Part shown: positions 5,771 through 6,924 of the stretch, piece after piece
How the letters are laid out: each line of letters opens with the position of its first letter
How positions within the stretch are numbered: position 1 is the first letter of the stretch
From: CAZTWC01 sp964617105 [NCBI: uncultured Myxococcia bacterium]
Lineage (GTDB): Bacteria; CAZTWC01
Direction: 5' to 3'
DNA length: 6,924 nt
Assembly: GCA_964617105.1 (NCBI GenBank)
Contig: CAZTWC010000149.1
Location: 1-6,924 of the forward strand
Notes under the pieces: generated by a model
The model's database searches: none
Told to the model about the DNA's origin: nothing
Seen by the model: only the letters and a program-made list of their open reading frames with translations
Position numbers and translations under genes: made by a program

Positions 5771-6924
5771 ATGCCATTCAAAACAATTTATTCAAAATAT
5801 TTTACAGAAATCCCCGGGTTGCGAATTTTTTTGTGGATAATTTTGGCCAGCCTATTTTTGGTGGACGGCCTGGAGCATCCACAAAACATAGGGACAGGTC
5901 ACGACTGGACATTCTACCTTCACCATATCAACAGCGCCCTGCTCTCTTACACTAAATACCACCAATTTCCTGTATGGGATCCCTATTTTTGCGGCGGGAT
6001 GGTGGCAATTGGCAATGTGCAGACTAACATCATATCCCCAAATTTCCTGTTTTTTATCTTGTTCGGCCTACTGCCAGGAATGAAAATAAGCATTCTGGTG
6101 ATGTTCATTATAGGGCTTGAGGGGATGTATCAGATAGCAAAATTCAAAGGAATTAGTGGAGTTGGCGCTCTGATTGCTGCGCCGCTTTTTTGTTTTTCCG
6201 GAAGATTTGTAAGGGTATTTATTGACGGGCATCTTCCTTTTCTCGGATTTTTACTCCTGCCATGGATCCTTTTGTCCTATGAAAAGAGCCTCCGTTCATC
6301 CTATCGATGGATACTTGTAGGTGGTTTCTTCATGGCCTGGGTATTCTGTGAAGGTGGGGCTATCCCTACCCCTCTAATTGCCTTGATGTTGCTGGTGATC
6401 ATGTTTTCCCACATTGGAAACGCTTTGATTGCCAGGATTCAATACCCCTCTTTGTCACCACCTTTAAAAGCGGAAGTAAATTTAAAAACTCTGTCAAAGC
6501 CTATAACGGTTTTACTTTTAATGGGAATTGTCACCATTTGCCTCTCTGCAATACGTTTTCTGCCAGTTATGGAAACCCTGCTTGATGTGCCGCGGGTTTG
6601 GGTAAAACCTGAATCCTATTCCATAAATCACATTTTGGGAATGCTATTTAATACCACCCGTAATATGGGTTACTATTCATTAGGCAGCAGTTATGTGGGA
6701 ACCTCAACCCTGTTTCTGTTTATTTTTGCCATCTATATGCGGGACAAAACCAGTATAGTCCTGCTAGTTTTTGCCGCTATTTTTGCCGCCCTGGCCACCG
6801 GAGACAACGGTTTGTTCAGGCTCTATGATCTGTTAAAACATCTCCCCTTCTTCGAAAATCTCAGGAATCCCTTTCGCTACACTTTTATTATTGCTTTTTT
6901 TCTTGCCCTTGGCGCTGGCCGGGG
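5771..6924 (+). CDS. YfhO/GT-C-like polytopic membrane protein, N-terminal part
   Basis: An open frame from the ATG at 5771 (GGAA eight bases upstream) runs past the window end, showing 384 residues. It is strongly hydrophobic, with a first helix at about 18-31 and repeated membrane segments at roughly 91-118, 130-143, 154-170, 180-212, 245-265, 312-342 and 370 onward. After helix 1 the loop carries GTGHDWTFYLHHI, with Asp45 in the position of the acidic residue typical of GT-C glycosyltransferases, then FPVWDPYFCGGM (66-77), the usual FP-W-PY-GG motif of YfhO-like proteins. The end shows LPFFENLRNPFRYTFII (358-374), another recurrent YfhO-type motif. Relatives are usually 600-900 aa, so about half is visible. 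Such proteins are linked to sugar transfer from lipid carriers onto teichoic acids, polysaccharides or proteins. The donor and acceptor here are unknown. An oligosaccharyltransferase- or mannosyltransferase-like GT-C enzyme is the alternative. Confidence 0.82.
   Translation, partial: MPFKTIYSKYFTEIPGLRIFLWIILASLFLVDGLEHPQNIGTGHDWTFYLHHINSALLSYTKYHQFPVWDPYFCGGMVAIGNVQTNIISPNFLFFILFGLLPGMKISILVMFIIGLEGMYQIAKFKGISGVGALIAAPLFCFSGRFVRVFIDGHLPFLGFLLLPWILLSYEKSLRSSYRWILVGGFFMAWVFCEGGAIPTPLIALMLLVIMFSHIGNALIARIQYPSLSPPLKAEVNLKTLSKPITVLLLMGIVTICLSAIRFLPVMETLLDVPRVWVKPESYSINHILGMLFNTTRNMGYYSLGSSYVGTSTLFLFIFAIYMRDKTSIVLLVFAAIFAALATGDNGLFRLYDLLKHLPFFENLRNPFRYTFIIAFFLALGAGR

Overview
The window looks like chromosomal DNA from a diderm (Gram-negative-type) bacterium of moderate GC. 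The signs are three Tad/Flp-pilus class III prepilin-like proteins, a lipoprotein with an N-terminal lipobox, and a large GT-C/YfhO-like membrane protein. A deltaproteobacterial (Desulfobacterota/Myxococcota-like) or related source is my best guess, from the style of the TadE/TadG proteins. No taxonomic marker is present. I saw no RNA gene, transposon, CRISPR array, integrase or attachment site.

Left arm (1-4064, minus strand): a compact run transcribed right to left. The order is a TadE-like protein (3207-4064), a large TadG-like protein with two cysteine clusters (1376-3130), a second, longer TadE-like protein (240-1364), and the start of a small exported protein of unknown function that leaves the window at base 1. 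The three Tad-type proteins each carry a short basic N-terminus, a Gly cleavage position and then a hydrophobic segment, as expected for substrates of a TadV/CpaA prepilin peptidase. They are probably minor pilins or envelope components of a Tad pilus or secretion machine. The ATPase, secretin, platform and peptidase genes are not in the window.

Centre (4065-4488): a 424-bp divergent intergenic region. It holds a good sigma70-like promoter for each arm, an 11-bp exact (19/24 overall) direct repeat with a 43-bp period upstream of the rightward promoter, and a 20-bp GC-rich palindrome in the rightward leader.

Right arm (4489-6924, plus strand): three closely spaced co-directional genes. They encode a lipoprotein with a CBM9/DOMON-like carbohydrate-binding domain, a small single-pass membrane protein of unknown family, and the N-terminal 384 residues of a polytopic YfhO/GT-C-like membrane protein cut by the window end. 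They plausibly form an operon concerned with envelope glycans or glycosylation. I infer this from gene types and spacing and cannot see it directly. A functional link between the two divergent arms is possible but unproven.
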